A stretch of 64,000 bases of DNA from Candidatus Cloacimonetes bacterium HGW-Cloacimonetes-3 (GTDB taxonomy: Bacteria; Cloacimonadota; Cloacimonadia; Cloacimonadales; Cloacimonadaceae), in assembly GCA_002840645.1 (NCBI GenBank), contig PHBO01000003.1:1-64000 (forward strand), given 5' to 3'. The position numbers and the translations under genes were made by a program. Shown here one piece after another: positions 8,115 through 16,786 of this stretch. How positions within the stretch are numbered: the first letter of the stretch is position 1; the number at the start of each line of letters is the position of its first letter. Under the pieces are notes generated by a model. That model made no database searches. It was not told the origin of the DNA and saw nothing but the letters and a program-made list of their open reading frames with translations.

Positions 8115-9063
8115 AGTATTGTATCATCCGGGTAATAATGTCGTCCAGGGTGTATTTGGGCTCATAACCGATAGCATCGGCTATTTTACTTAAGTCCGGC
8201 ATGCGGTTCATCATATCCTCAAAGCCTTCTTCAAAGGCATCGGCATAGCTCATGTATTCGATGCGGGATTTACTACCGCACATTTGCTTCACTTTGGTTG
8301 CCAAATCCTTGATAGAAATGGATTCAGTGGTTCCTACATTGTATATCTCGCCGGCACAGGCGGGAGTGTTCATCAGTTTTACAAAAGCCTCCACAACATC
8401 TGAGGCATCGGCAAAACAACGGGTCTGCTCTCCGCTCCCGTAAACAACGATAGGTTGATCTAACAGGGCTGCTTTAATAAACTTTGGCAGCACCATGCCA
8501 TACTGCCCGCTCTGGCGGGGACCTACTGTGTTAAAACAGCGGACTATCACCACGGGAAGTTTCTTTTCCCGGTAAAAGGCAAGTGCCAGGAATTCGTCTA
8601 TTGCCTTACTGCAGCTATAGCCCCAACGGCTAATGTGTGTAGAGCCTAAAAGTCTGTCATCCTGTTCGGCAAAGGGTACATTTTCACTCTTGCCATAAAT
8701 CTCGGAAGTAGAGGTAATCAGCACCTTCGCTTTGTATTTGTTGCAAAGCTCCAGCACGTTATCGGTACCAACGATATTGGTTTTGAGCGATAACAATGGG
8801 TTTTCGATGATGTATTTAACGCCAACAGCAGCAGCCAAATGATACACTTGGTCGCAGCCTGATATCAGCTTCTCCATCAGCTCCCGGTTCAGGATGCTGC
8901 CAATGGTGAAATGGAACTTTGGTTTATCTTTAAAAGTCTCAATGTTTTCCAGCCTTCCGGTGGAGAGGTTGTCTATTACATGAACCTCGTTTCCCTCCTC
9001 TAAAAGCTTTTCTGCCAAATGTGAACCGATAAAACCGGCTCCGCCTGTAATCAGGATTCTCAT
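8104..9063 (-). CDS. NAD-dependent sugar-nucleotide epimerase/dehydratase
   Basis: The product is 319 residues, an extended short-chain dehydrogenase. It starts with the NAD-binding T-G-G-A-G-F-I-G-S-H-L motif (residues 6-16), has the acidic residue of V-I-D-N-L-S-T-G for the ribose, the catalytic serine/threonine stretch S-T-S-E-I-Y-G (about 118-124) and the catalytic Y-S-C-S-K (about 148-152). Length and the R-C-F-N-T-V-G-P-R-Q segment fit UDP-glucose 4-epimerase or UDP-glucuronate decarboxylase relatives. It is the first gene of the operon; GGAGAATAA lies directly before the ATG. It would supply a nucleotide sugar for the polysaccharide exported by the next gene product. Confidence 0.9.
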   Translation of the reverse strand: MRILITGGAGFIGSHLAEKLLEEGNEVHVIDNLSTGRLENIETFKDKPKFHFTIGSILNRELMEKLISGCDQVYHLAAAVGVKYIIENPLLSLKTNIVGTDNVLELCNKYKAKVLITSTSEIYGKSENVPFAEQDDRLLGSTHISRWGYSCSKAIDEFLALAFYREKKLPVVIVRCFNTVGPRQSGQYGMVLPKFIKAALLDQPIVVYGSGEQTRCFADASDVVEAFVKLMNTPACAGEIYNVGTTESISIKDLATKVKQMCGSKSRIEYMSYADAFEEGFEDMMNRMPDLSKIADAIGYEPKYTLDDIITRMIQYYEN

Positions 9064-9706
9064 TTATTCTCCAACTATCTGTCGTTCAAGTTATAAGATA
9101 TTTACTCTTTGTAGGCAGCATGATTTATTGGCAGTTATTTTGTCAATGAGAAAGTCACATTAGCGTATTCCGGAGCATCTTCTATATCCACCAGTATTTT
9201 TTTGCCTTCATAGTAGTGTGGGGGACAGAATCCAAAATCAGGGACAGAATTTGGAATTATTTTTTGAAATGGTAGAGAAAATACTCTAAACAGATATCCG
9301 CAAATAATAGGTGGGGGAGAAACGTAGGGGCGTTTGGCTGAACGCCCTTAACCGGCATTCGTTTCAATCCTTGATTTAAGGGAAGAGGGGGGGGGTAAAT
9401 AGGCGTTAGGTTGCAGGTTACAGTGTTTTATTGTGGGCAGACATCATGCCCGCCAATAGCTTAGTTCAACTGTGATATAAATCGACCTACGGCACGAAGC
9501 CCTAAATAAAGTATAAGTTAATCATGGTTGTAAGTGTTTGCAGGTATTGTAAGGTTGATTTGTAAAAATATTGCCATGCGGTAAGAAATGATTTGACAGA
9601 ATAAGCAGCCTCTGTAGCTTTTGACAAGCTTGCGATATCGCCAGACCTTGATATCAAAGCCTGCCACAAGGAATATATTTCATAGCGTGAAGCTATAGGA
9701 GGTTAT
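9064..9706. other. 643-bp intergenic region with repeat remnants
   Basis: No gene is supported here. It separates the divergent envelope operon and the 9707 gene. It holds one copy of a degenerate two-part repeat (9209-9351, described separately), a short segment at 9402-9424 that recurs near 11459, and two TTGACA-like hexamers near 9594 and 9622 that could belong to promoters of the downstream gene. The last bases before 9707 are ATAGGAGGTTAT, a strong ribosome-binding site. Confidence 0.6.
9209..9351 (+). repeat. Copy A of a two-part dispersed repeat (IS or REP-element remnant)
   Basis: A 23-bp segment at 9209-9231 (it contains GTGTGGGGGACAGAAT) is followed by a second GGGACAGAATTTGGA motif and, 115 bp after the first base, by an imperfect hairpin at 9324-9351 (GTAGGGGCG ... 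CGCCC). The same two parts with the same spacing occur inverted at 62567-62709. No transposase is encoded between them. Such GACAG-rich ends occur beside some insertion sequences and REP-type elements, so a decayed end is a reasonable reading, but the parent element is not identified. Confidence 0.6.
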
Positions 9707-11224
9707 ATGCGCAGCACACTTGTATTCTGCTTGATTCTATTCGCAATTGTTACCAGCCTGAGAGCCACCACCGAATCCGAACCAAACAATACTCCCGGAG
9801 CGGTAGGTGTAGTCTGGTGCGAAAACGGGCAACACAACGGAGCTTTCTCTTATACGGGTGATCTTGATTATTGGTACTTTTACGGGTTCCCGGGTGATAC
9901 CGTGACAGTTTCAACCATGGGGCTTACTACCCTTGATACTATCATAGAAATAAGAAAAGAGAGCGGGGTTATCCTTGCTTCAAACGACAATTATGGGGGA
10001 ACAAATCAATCTTTGGTGACCTATACAACCGGCAATGATGAAATATACTACGTCCTGTTTCGTGAGAAGTACTCGCAAACCGGTTCCTATGGCTTTCAAA
10101 TAGCGGGAGAGTTTCTTTCCTACAATTCTGCGCCTGAAGCTCCACTTAATTTTAATGTTTCGAACGGAGCTACCGGTGTAAGCCCCTATATTTCCACTAT
10201 AAGCTGGAATTGGGGCGACGGATCTTATGGGGGGGACTGGGTATTCAATTTTGGCATCAGCCCGGAGAGTATGGTTCCCCTTAATGATACTCCCATAGAG
10301 ATACGCAACAGAAACGGAAGCATTGAACTGCCGGATGCCCTGATGGGAGGATTCACATATTTTTTCATTATAGATTTTAACGGTATGCTGGGTTATCCGG
10401 GTTCTATGCCGGTGTATAGTTTCACTACCGCACCGCTACACTTACCGGTTCCCTTCACAGAAAACTTTAATACTCCTGACTACATGTTTGCATGCACAAC
10501 ACCGGGAGCTCCCTGGATGAACGCTTCTCCTGAGGAAGGAAATCCCGGGGCAATGATGTCTATTGCCATGCCTGGTGTTACCTCCATCCTAATGGAAAAG
10601 GGGTGCCATAACCTGGTAGGAACCACGGGAGCTTACTTAACTTTCAGGCATATTGCCCTGATGGAGCCTGAAGATGACCATGCTTATGTGGAGTATTCTG
10701 CCGATGGCGGTACAACCTGGTCAATATTCCCTGTAAGTGCTTATCTTGGCACTGGCAACTATCGGTTACCCACGGGAAACAACCCGGAAGGTCCATGTTT
10801 TGATGCCGGTTCTTATGAAGGTTGGGCAGATTATGAGACTTTCTCCAGCACAACGGGTTATTGGCAAACAGAGACTTTTGATCTCACCCCCTGGGCTGGT
10901 TCTGCCAATTTCCGGGTACGTTTCCGCTCCGTTTACGACGAGGAAGAAATTGGTTTAGGTTGGATTGTGGATGATTTCATTATTCAAGCAACTGCTATTA
11001 CAGTACCAGACGCACCGCAGAACCTTAGTGTTAACCTCGTTGGTACGGAAATCCTGCTTCAGTGGAGCGCGGTGGAGGGGATTTCAGATTATAGAGTATA
11101 TAGTTCAACCGACCCCAATGGTACATTCTTAGAGGACTTTAGCGGCGTATATAATGCCAACAGCTGGACTGCACCAACCAATGCAGAGAGGTTATTCTAT
11201 CGCGTTGTGTCTGTAACAAATTGA
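9707..11224 (+). CDS. Secreted multidomain protein (PPC, adhesin-like and FN3 domains)
   Basis: The product is 505 residues with a signal peptide (cleavage near residue 20). From about residue 22, E-S-E-P-N-N-T-P-G-A starts a bacterial pre-peptidase C-terminal (PPC) domain, including D-L-D-Y-W-Y-F and I-L-A-S-N-D. A middle region (about 120-240) resembles an FN3 or Ig-like fold. Residues about 245-430 look like a MAM/cleaved-adhesin jelly roll (F-T-E-N-F-N at its start, V-D-D-F-I-I at its end). The last 75 residues form an FN3 domain ending F-Y-R-V-V-S-V-T-N. There is no Y-P-N-P sorting domain. The start has ATAGGAGG at ideal spacing. Likely role: cell-surface or secreted binding; no catalytic motif is visible. 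Confidence 0.85.
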   Translation: MRSTLVFCLILFAIVTSLRATTESEPNNTPGAVGVVWCENGQHNGAFSYTGDLDYWYFYGFPGDTVTVSTMGLTTLDTIIEIRKESGVILASNDNYGGTNQSLVTYTTGNDEIYYVLFREKYSQTGSYGFQIAGEFLSYNSAPEAPLNFNVSNGATGVSPYISTISWNWGDGSYGGDWVFNFGISPESMVPLNDTPIEIRNRNGSIELPDALMGGFTYFFIIDFNGMLGYPGSMPVYSFTTAPLHLPVPFTENFNTPDYMFACTTPGAPWMNASPEEGNPGAMMSIAMPGVTSILMEKGCHNLVGTTGAYLTFRHIALMEPEDDHAYVEYSADGGTTWSIFPVSAYLGTGNYRLPTGNNPEGPCFDAGSYEGWADYETFSSTTGYWQTETFDLTPWAGSANFRVRFRSVYDEEEIGLGWIVDDFIIQATAITVPDAPQNLSVNLVGTEILLQWSAVEGISDYRVYSSTDPNGTFLEDFSGVYNANSWTAPTNAERLFYRVVSVTN

Positions 11225-11552
11225 TAGAAGAGTGCAGGAAAGTAAAGAGCAGGGCTGTCAAGCTCCAGTTTGACAGTTAGATAGTTTAGCAACCCTAAGC
11301 TTTGTGGCAAACAGGAGCTTCTCACCCCAATACCAACGCAGAATCGATCTGCATCAAAAGATGCTTTTCCCTTGTGTGAAATACAGTATCATTGCCCACC
11401 CATTGCCCACAAAGAGGGCAATGGGTGGGCAATGATAGGGGCATGCTTGGCGCGTAGGAGTTAGGTTGCGGTTACAGGCTACATGCCAAACAAAACTTGA
11501 CAGAATCCTTATACTTCAGATTACTGCAAAAAACATAGCCATAGGAGGTTAT
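11225..11552. other. 328-bp intergenic region with a perfect palindrome
   Basis: No gene is supported. Besides the 49-bp palindrome at 11388-11436, it contains a short segment at 11459-11479 (GTTAGGTTGCGGTTACAG) that resembles 9405-9424 upstream of the previous gene, and a TTGACA hexamer at about 11506. The bases before 11553 repeat the ATAGGAGGTTAT leader seen before 9707. Confidence 0.55.
11388..11436. repeat. Perfect palindrome, 21-bp arms, 7-nt loop
   Basis: Arm 1 is 11388-11408 (begins ATCATTGCCC), loop 11409-11415, arm 2 is 11416-11436. The arms are exact reverse complements and each contains ATTGCCC twice. Arm 2 recurs exactly at 40770-40790. There is no T-run, so it is not a typical intrinsic terminator. 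Confidence 0.85.
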
Positions 11553-13247
11553 ATGTTAGTACCCCCAATTGTTCCCCCCGGTGGAACCCAAAAACACCAA
11601 GCTACCCGCATTGACGTGAAGTTGCCGAAGCTGAGTGTAATTCCTGCCCTCATTGCAAGTGTTTTAGTTATTTTATTTGTACTCTATTTTGTATTGCCGG
11701 TGCTCTCCCTGCGTTTTGTGGGCTGGATTGTACCGCTGGGATTCTGCGTGTTGCCCTTTATGCTCATTTCCAAATGGCAGAAGTTTGTTATGATTTTCAT
11801 GTTTGCCCTGGGAGCATGGCTGGTGTTAGTGCCCTTCTTTTCCACGGGCATCTTCCATGCCAAGAGCTATCGCGCCTTAATCGGGAAGGTGGAATCCACC
11901 AATTTTACTGAGCTTGTCTCCCCCGTTAATCCGGATCAGGTGCCGATTATCGACCGCACTTTTGCTGCCTCATTGGCAGAGAAGAAGCTGGGTGAGGATT
12001 TTGCTTTGGGCAGCCGGGTAACCCTGGGCTATCCTACCATTCAGATGGTGGACAAGCGTCTCTTTTGGGTGGTTCCCTTGTTGCACAGCGGTTTCTTTAA
12101 GTGGTTGGCGAATATTAATGAAGGCACTCCCGGTTACATCAAAGTATCTGCCACAAACCCGCAGGATATAACCTTCGTACGCGAACTGAACGGTAAGCCT
12201 ATCAAGATTAAATACCAGAAGAGTAGCTGCTTTAACCAGGATTTGTACCGTCACTTGTATATGAACGGCTTTTCCGGGGTAGGCTTGGCAGGTGATACAT
12301 TTGAGATAGACGATATGGGCGAACCTTATTGGACAATCACCACTTATACCCACAAGATAGGGGTGAAAGGCTCTGAAGCCACAGGTTTGGCTACTATCCA
12401 CGCCGGTACCGGAGAGATAAAGTACTATCCGCTGATCAAAACTGCCGACGGATTCAGCGATGCCAACATCCCCTCCTGGGTGGACAGGGTGCAGCCCGCA
12501 TACTTCGTGATGCCTCAGCTTTCCTGGTGGGGTAAATATGTGCGCGGATTCTGGAATACTCTGTTTGGCAAGCGCGACATGCTGATGGTAACCGATGGTT
12601 ACAATGTAATTTTTGGGCGTGACCAGCGCAGCTACATCTACACAGGCTTATCCAGCGTCGGCTCCGATGAGGGCACGGTTGGTTTCACCCTTATCGATAC
12701 CCGCAATAAGAGCACGCATCTTTACCTTGTTTCCGGTGCCACGGAATACGCCGCCATGAAATCTGCCGAGGGCAAAGTGCAGAACTTCAAATACTATGCC
12801 ACTTTCCCCATTCTGGTAAACATGAACGGTAACGCCACCTACTTTATGACCCTGAAGGATAGCGCAGGCTTGGTAAAGATGTTCTGCTTCGTATCCGTGA
12901 AGGATTTTTCCCTTGTAGGCGTGGGCGAAAGCGTTAAAGCAGCGCGGGATAACTTCCAGATGGCAATGGCGGGCAGCCGCATCGGCACCCTGCAAGAAGG
13001 CAGCATCGAAAAAGAAACCCTGGAAGGCACCGTAGCCCGCTTTGGCAGTGATATCAAAGATGGACGCACCTTCTATTATTTCAGTTTAACCGAAAAGCCG
13101 GGGAAAATCTATATCGCCACCAGCAACCTTAGCAGTTATCTGCCCCTAACCTCTATTGGCGATAGGATAAAAGTATCCTTTATGCGCAATACGGATAGCG
13201 AGATAAGCTTAACAGAACTGAAAAACCTTAGCTTAGGAGAGAAGTAG
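11553..13247 (+). CDS. Unrecognised membrane-anchored protein
   Basis: The product is 564 residues from the ATG at 11553, chosen because ATAGGAGG lies 5 nt upstream. The N-terminus has a short proline-rich stretch and then three or four closely spaced membrane helices (about residues 28-105). The remaining 450 residues are soluble, with no cysteine pattern and no nucleotide-binding motif that I recognise. Repeating features are aromatic-rich turns (G-F-F-K-W-L, L-S-W-W-G-K-Y-V) and an E-L-x-G-K-P segment. The end resembles an OB-like module (G-R-T-F-Y-Y-F-S-L then I-G-D-R-I-K-V-S-F). The gene stands alone and ends before a bidirectional-terminator-like hairpin. I cannot name a family. Confidence 0.8.
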   Translation: MLVPPIVPPGGTQKHQATRIDVKLPKLSVIPALIASVLVILFVLYFVLPVLSLRFVGWIVPLGFCVLPFMLISKWQKFVMIFMFALGAWLVLVPFFSTGIFHAKSYRALIGKVESTNFTELVSPVNPDQVPIIDRTFAASLAEKKLGEDFALGSRVTLGYPTIQMVDKRLFWVVPLLHSGFFKWLANINEGTPGYIKVSATNPQDITFVRELNGKPIKIKYQKSSCFNQDLYRHLYMNGFSGVGLAGDTFEIDDMGEPYWTITTYTHKIGVKGSEATGLATIHAGTGEIKYYPLIKTADGFSDANIPSWVDRVQPAYFVMPQLSWWGKYVRGFWNTLFGKRDMLMVTDGYNVIFGRDQRSYIYTGLSSVGSDEGTVGFTLIDTRNKSTHLYLVSGATEYAAMKSAEGKVQNFKYYATFPILVNMNGNATYFMTLKDSAGLVKMFCFVSVKDFSLVGVGESVKAARDNFQMAMAGSRIGTLQEGSIEKETLEGTVARFGSDIKDGRTFYYFSLTEKPGKIYIATSNLSSYLPLTSIGDRIKVSFMRNTDSEISLTELKNLSLGEK

Positions 13248-13257
13248 TTTGATAATT

Positions 13258-13334
13258 TACCACCGAGAACACCGAGAACACCGAAGAAAAACAGTTATTA
13301 TCATAATTCGGTGTCTTCGGTGTTCTCGGTGGTA
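13258..13334. terminator. Long inverted repeat between convergent genes, probable bidirectional terminator
   Basis: The left arm (from TACCACCGAGAACACC) and the right arm (ending GGTGTTCTCGGTGGTA) pair over about 26-28 bp with one or two mismatches around a loop of roughly 20-25 nt. It lies exactly between the plus-strand gene ending at 13247 and the minus-strand gene ending at 13342, where a shared terminator is expected. There is no long T-run, so termination may be inefficient. Confidence 0.55.
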
Positions 13335-13341
13335 GCCATAA

Positions 13342-14064
13342 TCAAAACAAGCAAAAGATAGTTAGCAGGATAAGCCCTGCAAGCATGAAAGCGTCGGCAA
13401 TACCGGCGCTTTTCTTGTGCAGAAAGCTGCGCTTACCCTTGCTGCGGAAGCCCCGCAATTCCAAGGCTATAGCGGCATAATTGCTGCCGTTGATGATTCC
13501 TGCCAAAGCTGCAACTGCCAAGAGCTTATATACAGCCATACGTTGCTTCCATGGTAGTTTGGATGGCTCTATGCCCCTCAGATGCAGACTTCGCACAAAG
13601 CCTTTCAGCTTGGCAGAAAAACCCGGGATAAGCTGCACTCCGTAGGATAGCATAAAGCTGAATTCCTCCGGTAAATGGACAAAGGCAAAGGCGGTTTGGA
13701 AATCCTGAAAGCTGCTGCGGGAAATGGCTTTGGCACATAGCAGCACCGTCGCCAGACGCAGGCTAAGCACCGTTGCCCAGAATATCCCCCCGCTGCTGAT
13801 GCTCAAGATGCCATAATGCCACCACTGCTCTCCCTCCTGACGAAAGATAAGCTGCAATACGGCTATAGACAAGATAAAAGGCAAGCTGCGCCACAGGCTA
13901 TAGAAGGTTCTACGCCAGCCATAACCAAGCCTGAGGGAGGAATACACGATGCTAAGCCCAAAGAAAAGGCAGAGCTGTGCTAAAGAGGCACTAACAAACA
14001 CCAAGCTGCTTAGAACCAGGCAGATAAGGATATGGCTTAGGGGGTGCAGATGCAGCTTAAGCAT
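13342..14064 (-). CDS. ECF transporter T component (EcfT/CbiQ family)
   Basis: The product is 240 residues with about five or six membrane helices. It is the transmembrane coupling subunit of an energy-coupling-factor importer. Two Ala-Arg-Gly-type coupling motifs are present in slightly altered form: S-L-H-L-R-G-I-E (about residues 163-170) and A-L-E-L-R-G-F-R (about 203-210), as expected for the long helices that touch the two ATPases. Its start overlaps the preceding ATPase gene by 8 nt. It is the last gene of the operon dcd-like deaminase, S, periplasmic protein, A', A, T. Confidence 0.85.
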   Translation of the reverse strand: MLKLHLHPLSHILICLVLSSLVFVSASLAQLCLFFGLSIVYSSLRLGYGWRRTFYSLWRSLPFILSIAVLQLIFRQEGEQWWHYGILSISSGGIFWATVLSLRLATVLLCAKAISRSSFQDFQTAFAFVHLPEEFSFMLSYGVQLIPGFSAKLKGFVRSLHLRGIEPSKLPWKQRMAVYKLLAVAALAGIINGSNYAAIALELRGFRSKGKRSFLHKKSAGIADAFMLAGLILLTIFCLF

Positions 14065-14671
14065 GGCGAAGCTCTTTTATGCTGCCCTCGGAAAGTTCCA
14101 GCACTCTGTCGAAGTGGCTTTCTTTATCACCCAGTTCGTGCGCCACTACCAGCATTCCCGGCTGTGCCTTTGTCTTTTTACAAACAAGCTCAAACAGAGC
14201 TTCACCTGCTTTTGTATCCAGCGAGGCGAAGGGTTCGTCCAGCAGCCAGTATTTGTGCATCAGATAGGGCAAGATGCGTTGGGAATCCTGCTTCTGCTCT
14301 CCGCCGGAGCGTTCGCTAAACAGCTCATCCGCTCTGTCAGTTAAAGCTGCCAACCCCGGTATGGCTATCCGCCACATCTGCCAATCCTGCTGCTGGCTTA
14401 TGCCCAAGAGGTTATCAGCAGTGCTCTGGCTTTGGTAAAACACGTGTTGAAATAACCCCGCATGCACCTTTGTAACCGGTTTACCGGCGATTGCTACCGT
14501 GCCGGACTGAGGGCTTAGGATGCCCATCATCAGCTTTAGCAGAGTGCTTTTCCCACAGCCATTCTCGCCCTTTAGCAGGATGTTCTCGCCCGGCTTTAGG
14601 TGCAGGCTAAGCATATTGAATAGCAATGCCTTGCCATCGTAGCCGAAGCAGAGTTTATCCAGATGGATCAT
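14057..14671 (-). CDS. ECF transporter ATPase (A component)
   Basis: The product is 204 residues, short for an ECF ATPase (usually 260-280). Walker A reads G-E-N-G-C-G-K-S-T (about residues 36-44), the Q-loop falls in Y-Q-S-Q-S-T, and Walker B reads W-L-L-D-E-P (about 143-148) with the catalytic Glu present. The signature is R-S-G-G-E-Q-K-Q, with one extra residue relative to S-G-G-Q-K-Q, a small departure. The C-terminal region typical of long EcfA proteins is missing. It overlaps the other ATPase gene by 17 nt and the T gene by 8 nt, so the subunits are made together. Confidence 0.85.
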   Translation of the reverse strand: MIHLDKLCFGYDGKALLFNMLSLHLKPGENILLKGENGCGKSTLLKLMMGILSPQSGTVAIAGKPVTKVHAGLFQHVFYQSQSTADNLLGISQQQDWQMWRIAIPGLAALTDRADELFSERSGGEQKQDSQRILPYLMHKYWLLDEPFASLDTKAGEALFELVCKKTKAQPGMLVVAHELGDKESHFDRVLELSEGSIKELRHA

Positions 14672-15317
14672 GCTGTGCTCTCTCCATCTGTATCACTACA
14701 TCTGCCATGCTGATCACGGCAGGATGGTGTTCGGCAATCATAACAATGCTCCCTCCTGCTTTAAGCTGATTCAGCCACCTGCAAAGCAATTCCAGGGATG
14801 CTCCAGATAAACCGCTTGCAGGCTCGTCTAACAAGTATAAACCCGGCGCAAGTGCTTTCCCGACAGCGCAAAGCAGCAAACGCTTCTGCCCGCCGCTTAG
14901 AGTTAAAGGAGAGCTTTGCATAGCGTGGCTCAAGCCGAAGTATGCCGCAGCTTCGCTTATTCTGGTGCTAATCTCCGCAGCGGGAATAGCTTTGTTTTCC
15001 AGCGCAAAGGCAAGCTCTGCCTCGCAGGTGGGGAAGAAGAACTGTGTATCCGTATCGCTGCCGGCATGCCACAGATAATGGAATTTTTCCTTAAGAGGAA
15101 TACTGCGCAAGTCTATATCATTAAAGCGGATATCGCCTGTAACTTCTGCGCTGATGTGTTCAGGGATTATGCCGCTGACCGCAGAGAGCAAAGTGCTTTT
15201 ACCGCTGCCGTTTGCCCCGCTTAACACGCATATAGTTCCCTCGCCAAGCGTCAGCTTAAAGCCGCTTAAAACGCTTTTATCGCCGTATGAAACGCTAAGC
15301 TTGCTGATTTGCAGCAT
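14655..15317 (-). CDS. ECF transporter ATPase (A' component)
   Basis: The product is 220 residues. Walker A is G-A-N-G-S-G-K-S-T (about residues 34-42), the signature L-S-G-G-Q-K-R is canonical, and Walker B is L-Y-L-L-D-E-P. Paired with the neighbouring ATPase it forms the motor that drives an ECF-type vitamin or metal importer. Both ATPases are compact, so together they resemble one long EcfA split in two. The stop overlaps the next gene by 17 nt, and its start directly touches the stop of the periplasmic protein gene at 15317. Confidence 0.87.
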   Translation of the reverse strand: MLQISKLSVSYGDKSVLSGFKLTLGEGTICVLSGANGSGKSTLLSAVSGIIPEHISAEVTGDIRFNDIDLRSIPLKEKFHYLWHAGSDTDTQFFFPTCEAELAFALENKAIPAAEISTRISEAAAYFGLSHAMQSSPLTLSGGQKRLLLCAVGKALAPGLYLLDEPASGLSGASLELLCRWLNQLKAGGSIVMIAEHHPAVISMADVVIQMERAQHDPSG

Positions 15318-16246
15318 TATTTAAGCTCGAAGAACAAGGCTCCTTCGAATACCTGAGGCTCTGCCAAAGCATCGGCAAAGCCAAGCTGCAACACCTCATC
15401 TGCCTTATGAATGCTGAAACTCAAGCCCGGATTGCTGTCCCAACCCAGCAGTTTATGCAAGGCTATCAGGCTATTCAGGCTGCTCTGCTCGATCAAGGCT
15501 GTGCCGTCGCATTGCAGGTAAACGATATCCCTTAACCACATTCCCCCCGGTATCTGCGGGCTTTTTAGGTTATAGGTGTCCTCTTTGGTCTTTTCCAACA
15601 CCGCCCCTTCCAGATGGTAAGGATAGTTCAGGTTTTGCTTCAAGCCATCACGGCTGTAAAACACCACCTGATGCTCCTTACTCTCAGAGAGCTGGGGCAG
15701 AAACTCGCTAAAATACCAGCCCTCGGTGTTCACAAAAGGCTTTGGCTCATTCAGCAGATTCTGGCTATCCAGAAATGGCTTCATCAGCATGAACTTAGAG
15801 GGATACGGCAGAGCTTTAAAATTCTCCAGCACCACCCGGCTTAGATCACGCACCCACTGCATTTCACGCAGGCTGGGAAATATCAGACGCAGAGAATTGC
15901 CTTCAAAATCCTTCTCATCCTGCGCCACCACAATCCAGCTTTCCATCGCCTGAAACTCTTCGCTGCTAAGTGTAACCAGATATTTATCTTCCGATTCGAA
16001 ACGGATATTGCTAAACTGTCCCAAGTCTTGCTCTTTAAGCCACACATCAAAGCGGAAGCCCTGCCAGTTATTAAGGCGCACCACTCCGTCTTTCTCGCGG
16101 CTGGTTTTCAGTTCTTGTCTTTCGTGTTTGTACAGCCCTGCATTGTCATATTCTTTGCTGATGCCGTTAGTGTTTATTATCTCCAGCGCATTCACGCTGA
16201 TGCAAATACAAGTGAAGAGCATAGTTAGTAGATAGAATCGTGTCAT
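15317..16246 (-). CDS. Exported protein with two tandem sulfite-oxidase-fold-like halves, in ECF operon
   Basis: The product is 309 residues with a signal peptide (cleavage after V-N-A). Two similar halves can be seen. The first has G-F-R-F-D-V-W-L, then F-E-S-E-D-K-Y-L-V-T-L, then N-S-L-R-L-I-F-P and W-V-R-D-L-S-R-V (about residues 60-140). The second has G-W-Y-F-S-E-F-L, V-V-F-Y-S-R-D-G-L-K-Q, and G-G-M-W-L-R-D-I-V-Y-L (about 175-255). The order (ligand loop, D-G-Y strand, L-R-L-x-x-P, W-V-R-x-I) resembles the molybdopterin-binding fold of the sulfite oxidase family. The catalytic cysteine of that family is absent, so it is unlikely to be an oxidoreductase. Being between S and A genes (4-nt overlap with S), it may present substrate to the importer. 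Function is inference. Confidence 0.6.
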   Translation of the reverse strand: MTRFYLLTMLFTCICISVNALEIINTNGISKEYDNAGLYKHERQELKTSREKDGVVRLNNWQGFRFDVWLKEQDLGQFSNIRFESEDKYLVTLSSEEFQAMESWIVVAQDEKDFEGNSLRLIFPSLREMQWVRDLSRVVLENFKALPYPSKFMLMKPFLDSQNLLNEPKPFVNTEGWYFSEFLPQLSESKEHQVVFYSRDGLKQNLNYPYHLEGAVLEKTKEDTYNLKSPQIPGGMWLRDIVYLQCDGTALIEQSSLNSLIALHKLLGWDSNPGLSFSIHKADEVLQLGFADALAEPQVFEGALFFELK

Positions 16247-16782
16247 TTTATTATCCTTGCTGTTTTTAAAGCCTGATAGGTACCGTATGCCAGATAGCCG
16301 CCCATGATGCCGGAAGCAGTGGCAAAAGCGAAGTTTATTCCCACCATAAGCGCAGGAAGTTTAAAGAAGAATAGAGCAGTAGCCATCGAACCTGTCAAGT
16401 TTGCCACAACCCCCAGGCTCAAGTGTGTTATCAGCTTGTGGCGGTGCTTTATCAGGTGAAACACGATATCTGCCATTATCCCCGGCAAGCTGTAACTAAC
16501 AAGGGAAAAGGCACCCTGTTTACCCGCCATGCCTACCAACAGCACCAGCACCGCCTGCAGAATGCCAAACACCGTACCCGTATATTTCTTGTTCACGATG
16601 GTTACCGCCAACACCAGCCACATCATATAGAAACCGCCGGCAAGCGAACCGCCCGGAATCCCCAGAGGAGTAGAGATAAACTTCGAGATTGGACCCACAA
16701 TGGGCTTAACGGCTATTCCCAAAGCTGCCACGGAGGCAATAATAATCAAATCCGCTGCACTGAACCGCTTCAATACGCTCAC
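16243..16782 (-). CDS. ECF transporter substrate-binding (S) component, substrate unknown
   Basis: The product is 179 residues and strongly hydrophobic, with about six membrane helices, the size and form of ECF S components. A small-residue-rich N-terminal helix (A-S-V-A-A-L-G-I-A) provides the usual docking surface for EcfT. P-G-G-S-L-A-G-G-F-Y-M-M-W-L (about residues 43-56) and a N-L-T-G-S segment are likely to line the binding site. It does not show the known signatures of BioY, ThiT or RibU that I could recognise. The neighbouring riboswitch makes a corrinoid-related substrate possible but not shown. The gene follows the deaminase gene by 4 nt. Confidence 0.72.
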   Translation of the reverse strand: MSVLKRFSAADLIIIASVAALGIAVKPIVGPISKFISTPLGIPGGSLAGGFYMMWLVLAVTIVNKKYTGTVFGILQAVLVLLVGMAGKQGAFSLVSYSLPGIMADIVFHLIKHRHKLITHLSLGVVANLTGSMATALFFFKLPALMVGINFAFATASGIMGGYLAYGTYQALKTARIIK

Positions 16783-16786
16783 TGTG

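Noticed and set aside
9209-9351. Intact insertion sequence
   Set aside because: Only end-like repeats are present and no transposase is encoded in either copy's neighbourhood.
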